A DNA stretch of 64,000 nucleotides from Synaphobranchus kaupii (GCA_029718625.1 CM056377.1:111772407-111836406), one strand, 5' to 3'. Positions 17,476 through 30,860 are shown, counted from the stretch's first letter. Made by a program: numbers and translations. The notes: generated by a model not told the origin, from the sequence alone.

Positions 17476-18385
17476 ACATGTCATTTAATGGAAAACTCAA
17501 CATGCCCAAAATATCAAGTGAATTTCCATCTTTAAAATTGTAATCTTCAAGAAAGAGAGCTTTTACTTTTTAGCAAAGCATTCTACTCAATTTGTATGAG
17601 GTTGTGACATATGTGATCAACACTATGTGCTATGCCCTAATTAATGAAGAAAATGTATACCAGGCATATATACCTCCTTAGGCCCAAAGAAAACATTTGC
17701 ATGGTGCAGAAGAGATTTTCAGAATCAAAGTAGAGAAGTCACATGATTGGTGTCGAAGGATCAAAATTAGCGCTTACAAGCAGGGGCAGCTTAGACTCTC
17801 GGTGTTGCTTTGATGTCAGCAGCCTTCAGCTGTGTGCACTTAAAAAAAAAGGTCAATTATTCTAGTGCTAAAGCCATTCTAGAGGAATTATGAGCAGTAC
17901 CCTGGAAAAGTTCTATTTCTATGTACACAATCTGACTTTATTGCTTGTAATGACTTTTAATGTATTTTCACACTTAGAAGTGTTCCTGTATTCTGATAGC
18001 GAAGAAAATTTAATTTGCTACAAAGACCCAATTGCAGAAAAAGTTTTTTTCTTTTTTTTTTTTTTGTTCTAAAGCAATTAAATGATGGGTCTGACCATGG
18101 ACGCCAATGAATGCCATATGGGTAGCTCATGTCAGTAATGATAAAGAAGTAGTAGAATTATATGTAACCAATGGAACCCAAAGATAGACAATATAGTGTA
18201 TGAAGTTGTAATAAGCATGACCAAGAATATTAATTTTGCTTAATAGTTTCAAGCAGAAACTAATACTTTTTGAAATGCGGGCTCAAAATGTCTTTCCGCC
18301 ACATCCTCAACAAAGGCTAGCTGCTGACGACAAAAGTGCACCTGGTGTAGTGCACTCATGTTCAGTTAAGTGTGCACGAGTTCCA

Positions 18386-18421
18386 TTAAATTAAGTAACC
18401 TCTTCAGGTTACTTAATTTAA
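18386..18421. repeat. Perfect 16-bp inverted repeat, 4-base loop
   Basis: TTAAATTAAGTAACCT, loop CTTC, then the exact reverse complement. No miRNA-like extension is seen beyond the stem. Confidence 0.92.
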
Positions 18422-19218
18422 GCTCATGAATAACAGGAACTGCTTTGCCTGAGTAAGTCCTTGGGTGAAGGATAGTTCAGTACAAAAATAAGATATGTGA
18501 GATGCACGGAATAGGCATTGATGAACCTTGGGGAAGTGAGTACTTTCATCAGAGGGGACAAACTGTGTCTAAGGAAACTAAAGCAGATATGATGCATCTA
18601 GTAGAGTCGCAAGGCAGAATAAATGCACAATTTAGATATATTACTGTATATAATATAGAAATTTGATCATACTCAACTAGTCAAAAATCCCACTCACTGT
18701 CAGGTGGAGGAGTCTGTCAGTGGAGACACTAATATGTCTCAATAACTGCCAACAATATGGAGCCTAACTATTTGGGACCTACTTGGTCTTTGATAAAATG
18801 CATTTAGCAATGTCAAATATTATTATGTGACAGGTTTGTTGCCAAAACAAATATTGAATGTTGGCATATTGTATCGCAATACCTTCTTTAATGCACTAAT
18901 TAGCATGCTTGTCATTTAGTTTATCAAAAACTTTTATAATAAGCAAAATTGGAAATTTTCTGAAATGTAGCCTTTTTTACTTTGTTAAATAATTTTTTTT
19001 TATTGGCCCTAGCATGTCCCGTAAAACATGTCACAGTGAAAACAATGAGATATGGTATTGTCCTAAATTCAGATGTGTAAATAAATATAGCAACCCTTAA
19101 AATATAAAATTTTGTTGCCACACATGGTATTCATAAAAATAATAATATAAACAGACCTTTCTCTGCATGATGCTGTATACATTGCTGTCTGTACTTTGGC
19201 ATCCAACAGGGGGCAGCA

Positions 19219-19221
<3 letters not shown>

Positions 19222-19273
<52 letters not shown>

Positions 19274-19279
19274 GAGAGT
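19222..19279. repeat. (AG)n microsatellite
   Basis: About 58 bases of GA dinucleotides with one CG interruption. Confidence 0.96.
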
Positions 19280-21361
19280 GTTTTTAACAAGAATGGGCCA
19301 TTGTTGTTTAACCAAATTTTAACATCCCCATCCCCCTTTTAGGTAGAGATACAAATGTCACACAGCACATTATACAGCACAGTCTTCACTGTAATTTTTT
19401 ACTTCCATTTACATTAACCAAACCATTTTCATAAAGGTAAAACAATAAGACTAGGAATTCCCTCACTGGAAGTAAATTGAAACTAAACTGTACAGATATA
19501 TTTCTCTTTGTACATTTTTGCTTTCCTTCAGGTTTAAATACAAAGTTTAACATGAGCCATCAACATTTTTAAATTGTCAGCGCTGCTTTTTTAAGTGGAA
19601 ATAAAGTTCAGACCAAACTAATGATCCCAGACTGGATGTCTTTGGCACAGCTGACTCAGGGTACAACATACAAATTCCTCTTTGATGCGTTAAAAAAATG
19701 ATATAACAAACAGGAAATTATGCAGAGTAACTATTTTGACTGTAGTGGAAATTCAGATGTAGGTAGCTGCAGACTCTGATGCCCATTTTCATACAAGATA
19801 CTGAATACTTTCGTCCCATTGAAGGGAAAAGTAACCAGATGTCTAAACATTCAGCTCAATGCTGCTTTTATTTCAGTTTTGGCAATCTTACAAAAAACCA
19901 GTAGACAAGTTTCGCTGGAAGTGTTTTTCCACCACATTTACATAATTTCATGCATATTTTATATTCCTGCATTACATCTTTTAGTAGTGGTCATATTTAA
20001 TTTGGCTATTTTCTAAAATGTGGCATTTGTTTTAATAAATTATTCTGCTGCTACACTACCACTGAGAGGTTTCAAGCGCATATTAAGCAAATGCTACATC
20101 GAAGTATTAGTCTTTAAAAGCAGAATATGCACGTCATGTTCTTTATAAAAAATGCAATATTACATATATGTGTTGCCATTATTGTAATTATTATTTCATA
20201 AAGCAATGTTATTAAAGGCAGACTTCAAGGGAGCTGTTTTAAAGACCACCCCTTCCCCCACCCCCCACACACCTCACCTCTCTACCTGGGGCTCCTCTGG
20301 CACACTTCATCTTAAAAGCACAGACAGATATGAAACGCAAAACCTGGTGCAGTGCAAAAATGCTCAGTTGATATTAGAAGAAAAGCCAGCGTAGTCCCTG
20401 CGGAAAATAAAAATTCAGCACCGAGCCAATTAAAATTTGCCAGAGAGCAGTGCATCTCCTCAAAATTAGGAGGATCGTCAGATTGAGTTTTGAGGAAACA
20501 AAAAAAGTGGCAGGAGCCTCGGGCGAGCAAACTTGAGTTGGCCCGTTACTCTGGCAGTTGTCTGCAAGCGACTTCCACGCCGAATCCATCTGAATGTAGC
20601 CTATGTAATGATCTCTCCCATGTGACAAGTTTACGTTTTTAATTTTTGGGGCCCGTGAGAGAGAGGAACGGGTCACGGAAAAGGAACGGGGACATTGGGA
20701 ACGTCTGCGGTCAGGCTCACTGCCAGCAGGGTCCATGATCACCCCCTCTCATAGCATTGGAAGTGCACCTTATTCATAACCTACATAGCCCCGGCTATTA
20801 ACTTCTGGGCTCCTGCCAAGGCAAACTTCTCAACCGTGCCAGAATCTAATGCCCTTTTTGATATGTGGTCTAGGAACCACTGAGGGCGTTACAGGTCCGC
20901 TAAACCCCCTATCCTTCACTGGGATATCCAGAGCCAAGGCTGTATGTGTCTTCATGCTTGGCTGTATTCATATGTAAATACGGGTAAACATAAAGACTAA
21001 AAATGCATTTTTATGAAAAGACAGATACCTTTGCAAAACTCTTACAGAGAGACTAGTGTCCATCATTGCATTTAATGATTTTCAGTTCCACAGCCAGCGT
21101 AGAAGGGTGTAACTGTCCATGAAAGGTAGCATATTTTCACATTTGTATCAAATGAAATCGGCAAATGTTGCATAGGCTTTCCAAAATGTGCTGCTGCTGT
21201 ACGGTTTCCATAGTGCTCACGTCAGTGAGTTTGGTGAAAGATCATATTCCACAGATTTTTTGGCTATTGCCCAGATGAAGGCTGATATCGTGGGGCTATG
21301 TATTGCATTCCTCTTTGTTCTCATTGGGAACTACAATATCATCCTGCCTCTTTTCTCTGGC

Positions 21362-21398
21362 AATAATACCACCCCCCCCCTCCCCCCCCCCCCTCCCC

Positions 21399-21434
<36 letters not shown>
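21362..21434. repeat. C-rich tract joined to (CA)n
   Basis: Runs of C separated by T, then about 17 CA units. Confidence 0.93.
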
Positions 21435-21436
<2 letters not shown>

Positions 21437-22583
21437 TACATATTTTACTTTCTTTGTATTGCTTTCGTTATCATAACAGCAGGCCCATGGTTTGAGGCGC
21501 TGTAGGGAATGAGATTGCACTGTTTTAAAAAGGCTCCGTTTCAGCCTTGGAGTGGAGAGAAGATTAATAGCAGAAATTTTTACAGGTGCCTGTTCTGAGC
21601 TGGTCCTGTTCATATTGAATTTGTGCATCAATCTCTGTGTCCACAAATCTCATTTGTCATTTGTCCACCACAGAGAATTTGGTCAAAAGATAGTTCTCCT
21701 TCTGGTGCAGCGTGCACATTGATCAGATTTTAGAAATCAGAATGAAGACAATTGCTGGATGTAAATAAATGCAAAAACCTGTGACACTCATATCAAACCC
21801 AGTGATATAGACAATATATTAAATATATCTCATACAAAATAACATTCAATTATGCCACATATCAAAATATAATCACTGGCAAACATTCTATGAAATTGGT
21901 AGTTTTAAAATATTGAAACATAATATTGTGTATATGTATTTCGGATGTATTTTGGATATGTCAACATATTATATCCTCGATTATTGTCGTTTATATTCCC
22001 AAAATATTGCAAGTATCCCAAATGGAATTATATTGCATATATCGTGAATACATTTTATATTTTCTCATTGTATACTATTAGTTGCACATTGGGGCAAATA
22101 ATAATATTATCATGTAGCTCCAAGTAATGATTTAATATCTGAATTTGTCTAGGTGTTGAATTACCCTTCATCAAATGCATTTTGTCTTTGTTTATGAAAA
22201 AAGACTGAGGAGGGCAGTGTCATAGTCATCAAGATCAAATTACAATGAACAGGACAGGTGTACTAGCAGAGAAGGACAGATGTTCATAAATGCTTCTCAG
22301 ATGTGACAGTGAAACACTAGGTCAAAAAGACCTTTCCCAAAATGGTTGTAATTAATAAAGGAATGCAACATGAGTAGGCAATTGATGAAGAGGCTGGCAT
22401 TGCTGACCCAGCTGACTGGCCGAGCATCTCTGTTGCCTCTTTGGTTGATTTGCACTGGGTTTTTACCTTCCTACTGAGAACATGGACATCTGTGACCCTT
22501 GGTATATGGGATGTTAGCATCATCACAATAGTGGTGAGTTAACATTGGGTTAACCTTGAGAAAACACATTACTGACTTGAGTT

Positions 22584-23233
22584 CAGTCTCAGGCCTTACA
22601 CTCAGGCTTTACACTTAGTCTCAGGTTTGCACTCGGGCTTTACACCTACAGTCTCAGGTTTATACTCAGGCTTTACACTTACAGACTCAGGTTTACACTC
22701 GGGCTTTACACTTACAGTCTCAGGTTTATACTGAGGCTTTATACCTACAGTCTCAGGTTTGCACTCAGGCTTTACACTTACAGTCTCATGTTTACACTCG
22801 GGCTTTACACTTACAGTCTCAGGTTTATACTGAGGCTTTACACCTACAGTCTCAGGTTTATACTCAGGCTTTACACTTACAGTCTCATGTTTACACTCGG
22901 GCTTTACACTTACAGTCTCAGGTTTATACTCAGGCTTTACACCTACAGTCTCAGGTTTATACTCAGGCTTTACACTTACAGTCTCATGTTTACACTCGGG
23001 CTTTACACTTACAGTCCCAGGTTTTACACTTGGGCTTTACAGTTAGTCTCAGGCTTTACACTTGCACTTTACACTTACAGTCTCAGGCTTTACACTCAGG
23101 TTTTACACCTACAGTCTCAAGCTTTACACTAGGGCTTTACACCTACAGTCTCAGGCTTTACACTTGCGCTTTACACCTACAGTCTCAGGCTTTACACTTG
23201 CGCTTTACAGTCTCAAGCTTTGCTTTACTCAGG
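22584..23233. repeat. 33-bp minisatellite with 99-bp higher-order unit
   Basis: About twenty copies of a 33-bp unit containing GGCTTTACACTTACAGTCTC. In the central part three variant units recur in fixed order (ACACTCGGG, ATACTGAGG or ATACTCAGG, then a unit ending CATGTTT), forming a 99-bp higher-order repeat. The unit is 11 codons long, so open frames with an 11-residue period (LYTYSLRFILR) arise without selection. The right part (23040-23230) has shortened, diverged units. Confidence 0.93.
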
Positions 23234-24439
23234 TCACACTGTATAAAGACATCTCTGGAATCCAACAAACATTCAGTTAGGATGTTCATCACCTCTTGGT
23301 AATAAAGATTATCACTTGGGAGTCCGAGATCAACGTGAAAGTACTGTATGGATTTTTCATCGTTCCTTAAAGAGACATTGTCCCAAAGTTCATGTCGTAT
23401 GACAACCAGGAACTGAAATGACTAGCTTAATCATAACAAGTTTATTTTAAATGATACACACATATACGTATCATGTCGTTATTGAATGTTAATTATACAT
23501 TTACCTTTTCCGGGGAATGTGTAAAAAAACTAAAAGGTATGGTTTAAAAAGGAGGATTTGTGGACACTGTTAGTTTCCTTTCATAATCTGCCTATTAGCA
23601 CTAAAATATTTGCAATTGACATAACCATGACAGTGCCAAATTCAGTGTGCTGCTGCCTGTGTCCCCTGTAGATTTTTCCCCCTACCCTCATAAATCCATT
23701 TGAACGTACCCTGCAAGATAACAGAAATAACTGTAAGCACGGCTACTGAATTAATAGGTGTGAAATTTTCATCTTGTGTCAAGAATATACTGTATTGGTG
23801 TACACTTTCAAAGATACACACTTTATTTTAATTCTACTGGCTGTCATGCTGGATTTCCTTGCTTGTCACTTAATGTGCTGGCAAAGTGGGACCCATAATT
23901 GCATTTGTAAATACATAACACTTTTTTGATGACAGCTTTGGTAAATTTGCAGTTTTATTTATTTTTATATATATATACACTTCATTTTTAGCCCACTTTC
24001 CTTCTGGCTCTGAACAGTTGTGTACTAAGCAAACAACTGGGTACAAATAACAGGGTACAGGGAGAATTTTAATGTCTGCAAAAAATTATATTATTGACAT
24101 CGATGCATAATATACAGCATATGCTGGAAAGATACATGTCAAGCAGATTCAATCTTACTGAAATTACTAATTACAATGCCTTTCACACTTTCGACCAGCT
24201 AGTCACAATGATTTAAGTGGTACATTTAAAATGTGGAAATGTTTCACGTGATCCACAGCATAAAATAAGATGGAATGCAGTTAGCGAAAGAATAACAAAG
24301 AATAGCGAATTGCTTATTTTACTTTCTACATGCTAAACAAGATGTGCTACGTATTTTTACGCTATTTGAAGATGAAAAAGGAGATCTTTCTGGAACAGGG
24401 AGGGCGTGCCAATAAAGAGGCCCAGGGTGTGGACAACCT

Positions 24440-24850
24440 TATGTAACCCATCAAGAAGAAAGAAAGAAAGGAAAGTGAAGCAGGAGGTAACAGAGCCCAG
24501 TGTACAGCGCTACTTCAGTAATCGGGGGATGGATCTCTGAATCTGGCGGCCCACCAGGACATCCGCGAGCAGACGGTTGGCAGTTAGCCGCAGCCTGCCT
24601 GTCTCTAGCCGCTCCACTCTCACCCGGAAACAAGCGCAGGCGCTGAAAGCAGGAACTCCGTCTCTCCTCCCCACAAAAGCGGCCACTCACACCGCCTTTC
24701 CATTTGTATTGTAAGCGCTAAGCGGAGTGCCAGTTCGTACTGGCCGATACTCGAATTTGAAAGGAACGGCGGGGGGAACCAAAAAATTGCTCTGTGATGT
24801 CCGTTCTGCCAGTCTGAAAAGTCATTTCAGAGATTTCGCCCGACGCAGTG
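24440..24850. other. CpG-containing island-like stretch
   Basis: Noticeably GC- and CpG-richer than flanking AT-rich DNA. No convincing exon on either strand; a minus-strand open frame of 79 codons at 24451-24690 has no recognisable motif. May be a promoter or conserved element. Confidence 0.25.
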
Positions 24851-25400
24851 GAAGACGACAGTTCATGCACTCGATTATAAAGTAAAATTACAGAGCAATG
24901 CACAGACGGAAAAGGCATTATCACCCTTTGTTTAATGAGATGGTGTCGCATTAAAACTAAAATGTAATCAACTGTCATTGAAGTGTTTAATAATAAATAA
25001 TAGCATCGCCGAGATGAAATTTCATATTTTAATAAGAAGCAGAAAGCAGCATTACATTAGCAGGCGTTGTTTGTGAGCTACGCAATATAATTATTATTTA
25101 CTTATAAACACAATTAATTTATGTACACGTTTGTTTCACAGTAATAATTTCATTAATAACTACAACCTGCTTAAAAAAATGTATATATATATATATTTGT
25201 ACACATTATTATAAACATGTAAAAAGCAAAAGGCAGGTTTTTCCACTTGGATGCTTTGGGCCCCATTAGATATGCAGTGTGCATTGCATTTGTGGCAGAG
25301 CTCTCTCTTCAAACTGCAGAATGCAGACCGATATAGGTAAAACATCAGACTGACCTAACGTTCTGACATAAGATGGTATGTACTTTGTAATTCACTAAAC

Positions 25401-25423
25401 AGAGAGAGAGAGAGAGAGAGAGA
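25401..25423. repeat. (AG)n microsatellite
   Basis: Short uninterrupted AG run. Confidence 0.92.
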
Positions 25424-26734
25424 CATGTAATTTCTTTATACTATATATGCTAATGAAGCCTTTAGATGTATGTATGTAATACATTTTAAAGGGTTGCATA
25501 AAAACATTTTTGTGGGGGGAAAAAGGAATGGTAGAAGGAAAAATACATGACACCAACATTTAAATGAAAATCTGCTAAATTGCGGATTTTAAACAGGAGG
25601 CCTTGCAAAATTGTTGTGCCTGTTCCCTTTCTGAGTAATTGCAAGTCTGCAGCCCTGAGTGGAAACTTAAGCAGGGATTACTTTCTCAACATTGATAACT
25701 AACAGGCTATTCTAAGATGTCATTAACACAAAAAAATTGAATATTATTATTATTTTTTTAATATGAAGAATGGGCTTACTGATCTACATTTCTCCCCATC
25801 CCATCTCCCCTGAATGGACTCCAGGGATATTTTCTTAGTCAGAAAGAACCTTTCAAGGTTGAATAAAGGAAATGGCGGCGGGTCCCTGGGAGAGGGAAGT
25901 GATCATCATTTTCACCTTCAACTCCTCTTTGATGTGGCAGAGTCAATTTTTAATCAGCCGCCATCAGACTGGTCTTCATTTCTCCTTACAAAGTCCTATT
26001 ACTCCACCACTTTCTGGAAGGAGGTGATAAGGACAATACTCTCCTTTTTCCCTTCATAGAGCCCAGCGTATGATGAGTCCCTTTGGAGAGGATTGATAAA
26101 AAAAAAATAAAAAAAATGAGTGAGCACATAAGGATAAAGGTCACCTCTCTGCTGGGGTTAACCCTTTCTCCCCCACGGAGACGCTCACAGGCCCCTGGCT
26201 TGGGGGCTTTAGACCCAAAACGGGGGCCAAAACATAAAGGGTTAAACGTTTTTTTTCATAAATTATAACAGCAGACATTTGTGACTGTACTGGCTGTGTC
26301 CCGATTCCGGGGTGTGACTGGATCTTTTTGAGAGAAAGCATAAAACAAAGCATTAAAAAAAGTAAAAGGACAAAAAAAAAAACAGGCAGCCGGCATGTAT
26401 GGTTGTTGGTTTTGCGGTGCAAGACCGCAATGCAAAATAGTGTATTCGAAAGAACGGCCATTTTGGATCTACTGTCCCCGCTCTGTTTGAGAACGTAACC
26501 CCGTGACCCTGTCGGGAGGTCACGTTGAAATGTGCACCGAATGCAACGGGCAAATCAGCCCAGATTCAAACAGGCATCTTTCTGTCCTCATTTACAGCCT
26601 AATCAGATGCACATGTTCTTCATATATGGACTTTTTGTTTCAGATTTAAAAGCCAATTTAAGAAGCACGCTGATGGATTATGAGAAACGCGGTGCTTGCC
26701 CGAGAAGCGTAATGCCCATAATGTTCTTTTAAAA

Positions 26735-27440
26735 GGGAAAGAATTCTCATTTGCATTAGTTTTCATTTCCTGACAATCTAGCATGCAGACATTATGTATT
26801 CAAATAACGAGAACTATCTGGAATGAGGCTCATTGCCTCCAGTCCTCTGCCATAATGTTCAAATGCACTTCATGAAGTAAAATGCCCCCCCACCCCCCCC
26901 CTCCCCTCGGAAATTTAAGGCAGTTAAGTTCCCTGCGTGTATGAAAATAATCCCAAAGCCACTTCATAATATAGATTTAACAAGACCAATTACCATCTCG
27001 ATAACAACAGCGTACAGCGTGATTAGCTTGCTTGCATTCCCGCAAGAAAGGGGACAATAAACTTGCCGGGGATGCATAATGCTAGCCTTGGATAAAGCAA
27101 AAGACAATCATTTGTTATGATGAGTTTGGGCTGTTTATGGCTAGAGTGCAAAGGTGCGCCCAGGCAGAATCACAACACTATATCAGTGACTGTAAGCAGG
27201 GACACAATTACCTCACGGAAATGGATTAGAGTTCAGGGAGTAACAGAGTGAAAATGATGGCGCCTGCTTACAGCATCCACGTCTCCTTTTAATCGCATTT
27301 GAAACATCAGCACTCGAGGTTAGGGAGTAGAGACACACGTGCTAAATGCATTTTAAACAAGCGCCTTTGCCGAGATGACCCTGGAGTTGTTTTCATTTAA
27401 ACACAGAAATAAAATAACGTCCCATAATCACTTCAGTAAT
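26735..27440. promoter_or_regulatory. Enhancer-like block with an octamer motif
   Basis: Apart from a C/T-rich run near 26886-26908, mostly non-repetitive, moderately AT-rich sequence without coding frames. Includes an exact POU octamer ATTTGCAT (26749-26756) and several ATTA cores. Conservation cannot be tested here. Confidence 0.3.
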
Positions 27441-28290
27441 TGTCAACATTCCTCTTGGTAAAGCCTTGGTTCATATAAAAAGAATGCTAATTTTGGTTGA
27501 AACAAAAGTACTGAAACTGCAGGTTTTTGGAATACTAACTTTCCAGGAGACCACACAGACGCACAAAACCACATGTTCATTAAGTGAAATTACTGCAGGA
27601 CGTCGAGGACCAGAGAAGGCCCGATTCTGGTTTCTTTGTATGAAAAATGCGAGCTGCTATGAACGTTATGAGCACGTGTTTCGGAGGTGGGGGTTGGGGT
27701 GCTGCATTAATCCCTCAGCTGAGCTAAAAATGAGTTTAAAACACATCAAAAGCAAGCTTAACCCCTGTAAACCTTACGCCATTTTCAAGAACAACAAATG
27801 ATCGCCCTCATGATTGTTTCCACGGGACTTTGAACGCTGCCTTTGGCTTGTGCTCCAAGCCTTAAAAGCCACTGGTTTTTATTTTTAATGAATATGTGCG
27901 AGTATGTTTGTGTGCGAGTGTATATTTATGAAAAAGTTTCTCCTTTCCTTTTTACTGTGACAGTGCAAATGACTAATACCACTAACAAGCCCTGCCTTCC
28001 CCTCATTAAAATGTATAATCCTCGGAAAAAAATATGTCAGAAGCTTAATGTTGTTCTGCATCTCGGGGATAACAGAAAATGCCATGTTCAAGCCTGTGGA
28101 TTTACTAACAGTCCCTCATTAACAGTGAAACGGGTCCACTTTCCAAAAAGAAGAGTCATTTCAAAGAGCAGACTTAAAGGTTTCCTTGTTTAGCCAACAT
28201 AGCCTTGTCCACCCCTGCTTTGCCTTGTTAAATACCACTGCCTTCGCAGCCATTTCAAACACAGGTCTCCATTGTCAGAGAAAAACATCT

Positions 28291-28392
28291 GAGAGAGAGA
28301 GAGGGATAGAGGGAGAGAGAGGGACAGGGAGAGGGGGGGGGGAGAGAGAGAGAGAGAGAGAGATGGGGAGACAGGGAGAGAGAGAGAGACAG
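28291..28392. repeat. GA-rich tract
   Basis: Purine-only stretch of GAGAG, GGGA and G9 runs over about 100 bases. Confidence 0.92.
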
Positions 28393-28559
28393 ATGAAAAT
28401 CCCTGAATGAGCACATTTTGTATTAGCATAATCAAAGCTGTTTTCCACTGACTGAAGTGTTATTGTGTCAGTTGCTAGTTAACTTGGAACATTAATGTTT
28501 GCAGCAATTCTTGCTCGCTTACAAAAAAACCTTGCATTATTCGTTTGGTTGTGGATTCA

Positions 28560-28565
28560 TTTATT
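28560..28565 (-). terminator. Possible poly(A) signal of the coiled-coil gene
   Basis: The first canonical AATAAA I found on the minus strand downstream of the stop at 29400 is here, about 835 bases away. No transcript evidence is available, and AT-rich DNA yields such hexamers by chance. Confidence 0.22.
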
Positions 28566-29399
28566 AATCTATAGTTGGAGGGGCAAGTGAAAAGGACAAA
28601 GGCAAGTAAAGAACATGGCAAGGACATCTGCAATGGCAGCATACAATTGAGCTCACAGAATCATATTAAAGGCTTCTATATAATCTTGGGCAAACAAGGC
28701 CAAAAACCTACACTCTTATAAATTAGTATAAAAATGATTAAGCATTTTCAAAGGCATTTGAAAGAAGAATTCTCATATTCCTGGCCATTTATAGTTTCTG
28801 TCAAAGGCATTCGTTCTGACCATTCTGAGGAATAAACAAAAAAACAGCACTTCAGCCAAGGAGACATGATGAGACTGTTGCAACACAATACAAACGGAGG
28901 AGAAATAACAATGTATCATCAAGCATGCGAGGCTAGCAAAGAATGAAGGTGACTCAACCCGTCACATATTCATGAGGGAGCAGTCAGCGGACAGAGATGA
29001 GCACTCATTTCCGGTGCATAACAGGGCCCCCGGCGCTTTAACGCGCACACACCCGACGAAGCGCGTCTCGCCGACCAATAGAAACCAACGTTTTATAAAC
29101 GATAACAAAAAAAAAACGAACAGAATTAGAACAGGACACGACATTAACTTCCACGAAACAACTGGTAACCTGATCAATTTCATATTCAGCATAAAAAAAA
29201 CGCAAGTCTGTCAATAATAAATATTCATAAAAAGTCCTTCACTTGCGCACAGACATTTGTACCTAGTGCAATACGGATCATTAGGTGTGGGTGCTTCACA
29301 AGGCAACCTAAGTGACTCGTTTCCCTACACGGACATTCCATGTTTTCAAGCTTTCAGGTTGAATGCGATTGGGGGGTGGTTGTAGACGGCAACTCAAGT

Positions 29400-29849
29400 T
29401 CACTTCTTTGGGGAGGCCGACTGGGAACGCTCGAGTTCCGTGGCGAGATCGCTCATTTTCTCCGACCAGTACTCGGTGCTCTCCTGGAGCTGAGCGGAGA
29501 GCTCCCCCACTCGCCGGATCCAGTACGACTTATCTAGCGAGTCGCTCATCCGCGCCTCTTCGAGGTCACCTCTCGTTAAGGCGCGGGTCTCTCCCCTTTC
29601 GGGGCTGGCGAAGGGCCCGTGCGGAGGCGCGGGGCAGAAACGCGGGTCGGAGGAGCCGGCCTCTGTGCGCGGGGGCCGGAGTCGGCCGGGGTGAAACCTC
29701 TCGGTGCGGCCGGGCTCCGGCGGCGCGCGGGGAGAGCGGACGCTGCGGCCGCCGCCGCTCCTCAGGAGCAGCTCCAGCTGCGTGCGCTGTGCGTGCTCCT
29801 TGTCCAGGAGTTTCCTCTGGTTGGCGTTCTCCGCGCTCAGAGTGCTCAG
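29400..29849 (-). CDS. Coiled-coil gene terminal exon G with stop (450 nt)
   Basis: After acceptor gtttccatcag the minus strand is open for 149 codons to a TGA at 29400-29402. It begins LSTLSAENANQRKLLDKEHA, closing the first coiled coil (about residues 170-200 of the reconstructed 318). It then enters a linker of Pro, Arg, Gly and Ser (about 200-262), and ends in a second helix that includes DKSYWIRRVGELSAQLQ and TEYWSEKMSDLATELE, finishing SASPKK. The two YW-containing repeats about 18 residues apart are a recognisable signature. The exon is strongly GC- and CpG-rich compared with the AT-rich surroundings, which also explains a long open frame on the opposite strand. Linker probably disordered. 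Confidence 0.85.
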   Translation of the reverse strand: MSTLSAENANQRKLLDKEHAQRTQLELLLRSGGGRSVRSPRAPPEPGRTERFHPGRLRPPRTEAGSSDPRFCPAPPHGPFASPERGETRALTRGDLEEARMSDSLDKSYWIRRVGELSAQLQESTEYWSEKMSDLATELERSQSASPKK

Positions 29850-30789
29850 CTGATGGAAACAGGAAACAGCCGGAAGACCGGAGGGTTAAAATCACTGTTT
29901 ATGGAATTACAGCACATTTGCCCTAATTAAGCTGTTTGCAGACATTCTCTAAGGGGAACAAGGAGATATTTACACACGGAACTGCCTACTTTTGGAAGCT
30001 CTGCTGGTTAATATTAGTCACATTTTATATCATGTTACCACAGAAATTTTGAAGTAAAAATACTGGGAACAGAAAAATAAACAGCAAATCCCCTTTCACC
30101 ATCAAACTGAGTCTCTCATCATTAGCGAATGACAGCATTTCTCAAAGACATTCGCTGCCATTTGGAAATGCGATAAATTGTTATAAACACACAGGAATAA
30201 ATATGTGTAACATTTGGAAGAATTAATGGACGTCCATTATGCATCATAAGCATTTATCATGGTTGGTTTCACCCATATGGATATAGGAATGCAGATTTGA
30301 AAAATGTAGTTTTTTTCTGCTGACGTTTTGTGAATGTTTGATATATGAATGCATAGAAACCCTGTAATAGCATAATTTACAGATGAAAACAACCAATTTA
30401 AAAGATTAGAGGATACGATTTAAACACAATTTTTACAGTTAACCATGAAACAAAACAAATCACACCATTTCAAAACAAGCAGTTAACTACTGCAGACAAT
30501 CACATCAAAGTTGGGAAAATGGATGGAATTAGACTACGGACCTACGGGTCGCTGAAAAGATACAGCACGATGGAGGGAAGAGGGAGTACATAATTATCTT
30601 TTATTTTTGTACTATAATTACATTCTAAGTGGAGCCAGTCTGCGCGGTTTTACATTGACGGGTGGAGGGAAGAAATACAAAAATTAAGCAGAAGTTATCA
30701 AACAAAACAAAAGTCTATTTAACTGTTTATTTATTCTATTTAACCCCCTCCCCCAACAAAAAGTAATAACTAAAAAAAAAAATTTAGAA

Positions 30790-30860
30790 GCGCGCACACA
30801 CACACACACAAGCACACGCACACGCGCACGCGCACACACACACACACGCACATGCACACA
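30790..30860. repeat. CA/CG alternating tract
   Basis: Mixed CA and CG dinucleotides starting GCGCGCACAC, strongly alternating purine-pyrimidine and Z-DNA prone. Confidence 0.9.

Larger units (their letters stand above)
14883..22583. other. Non-coding DNA with scattered simple repeats
   Basis: No supported exon. Contains the GT, AG and C/CA tracts and the hairpin listed separately. A GC-richer section at 20370-20760 may be regulatory but shows no clear motif. Confidence 0.5.

Noticed and set aside
22788..23302. Repeat-protein frames and a CRISPR-like look
   Set aside because: The units abut without unique spacers and vary like a minisatellite; frames are open only because the unit is 33 bp.
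28960..29070. Possible promoter (CCAAT-like word, CpG)
   Set aside because: Lies downstream of the terminal exon without TSS-type features; kept only as unassigned 3' flank.
29363..29926. 187-codon plus-strand open frame
   Set aside because: Antisense shadow of the GC-rich terminal exon; the minus strand has matching splice phase and coiled-coil content.
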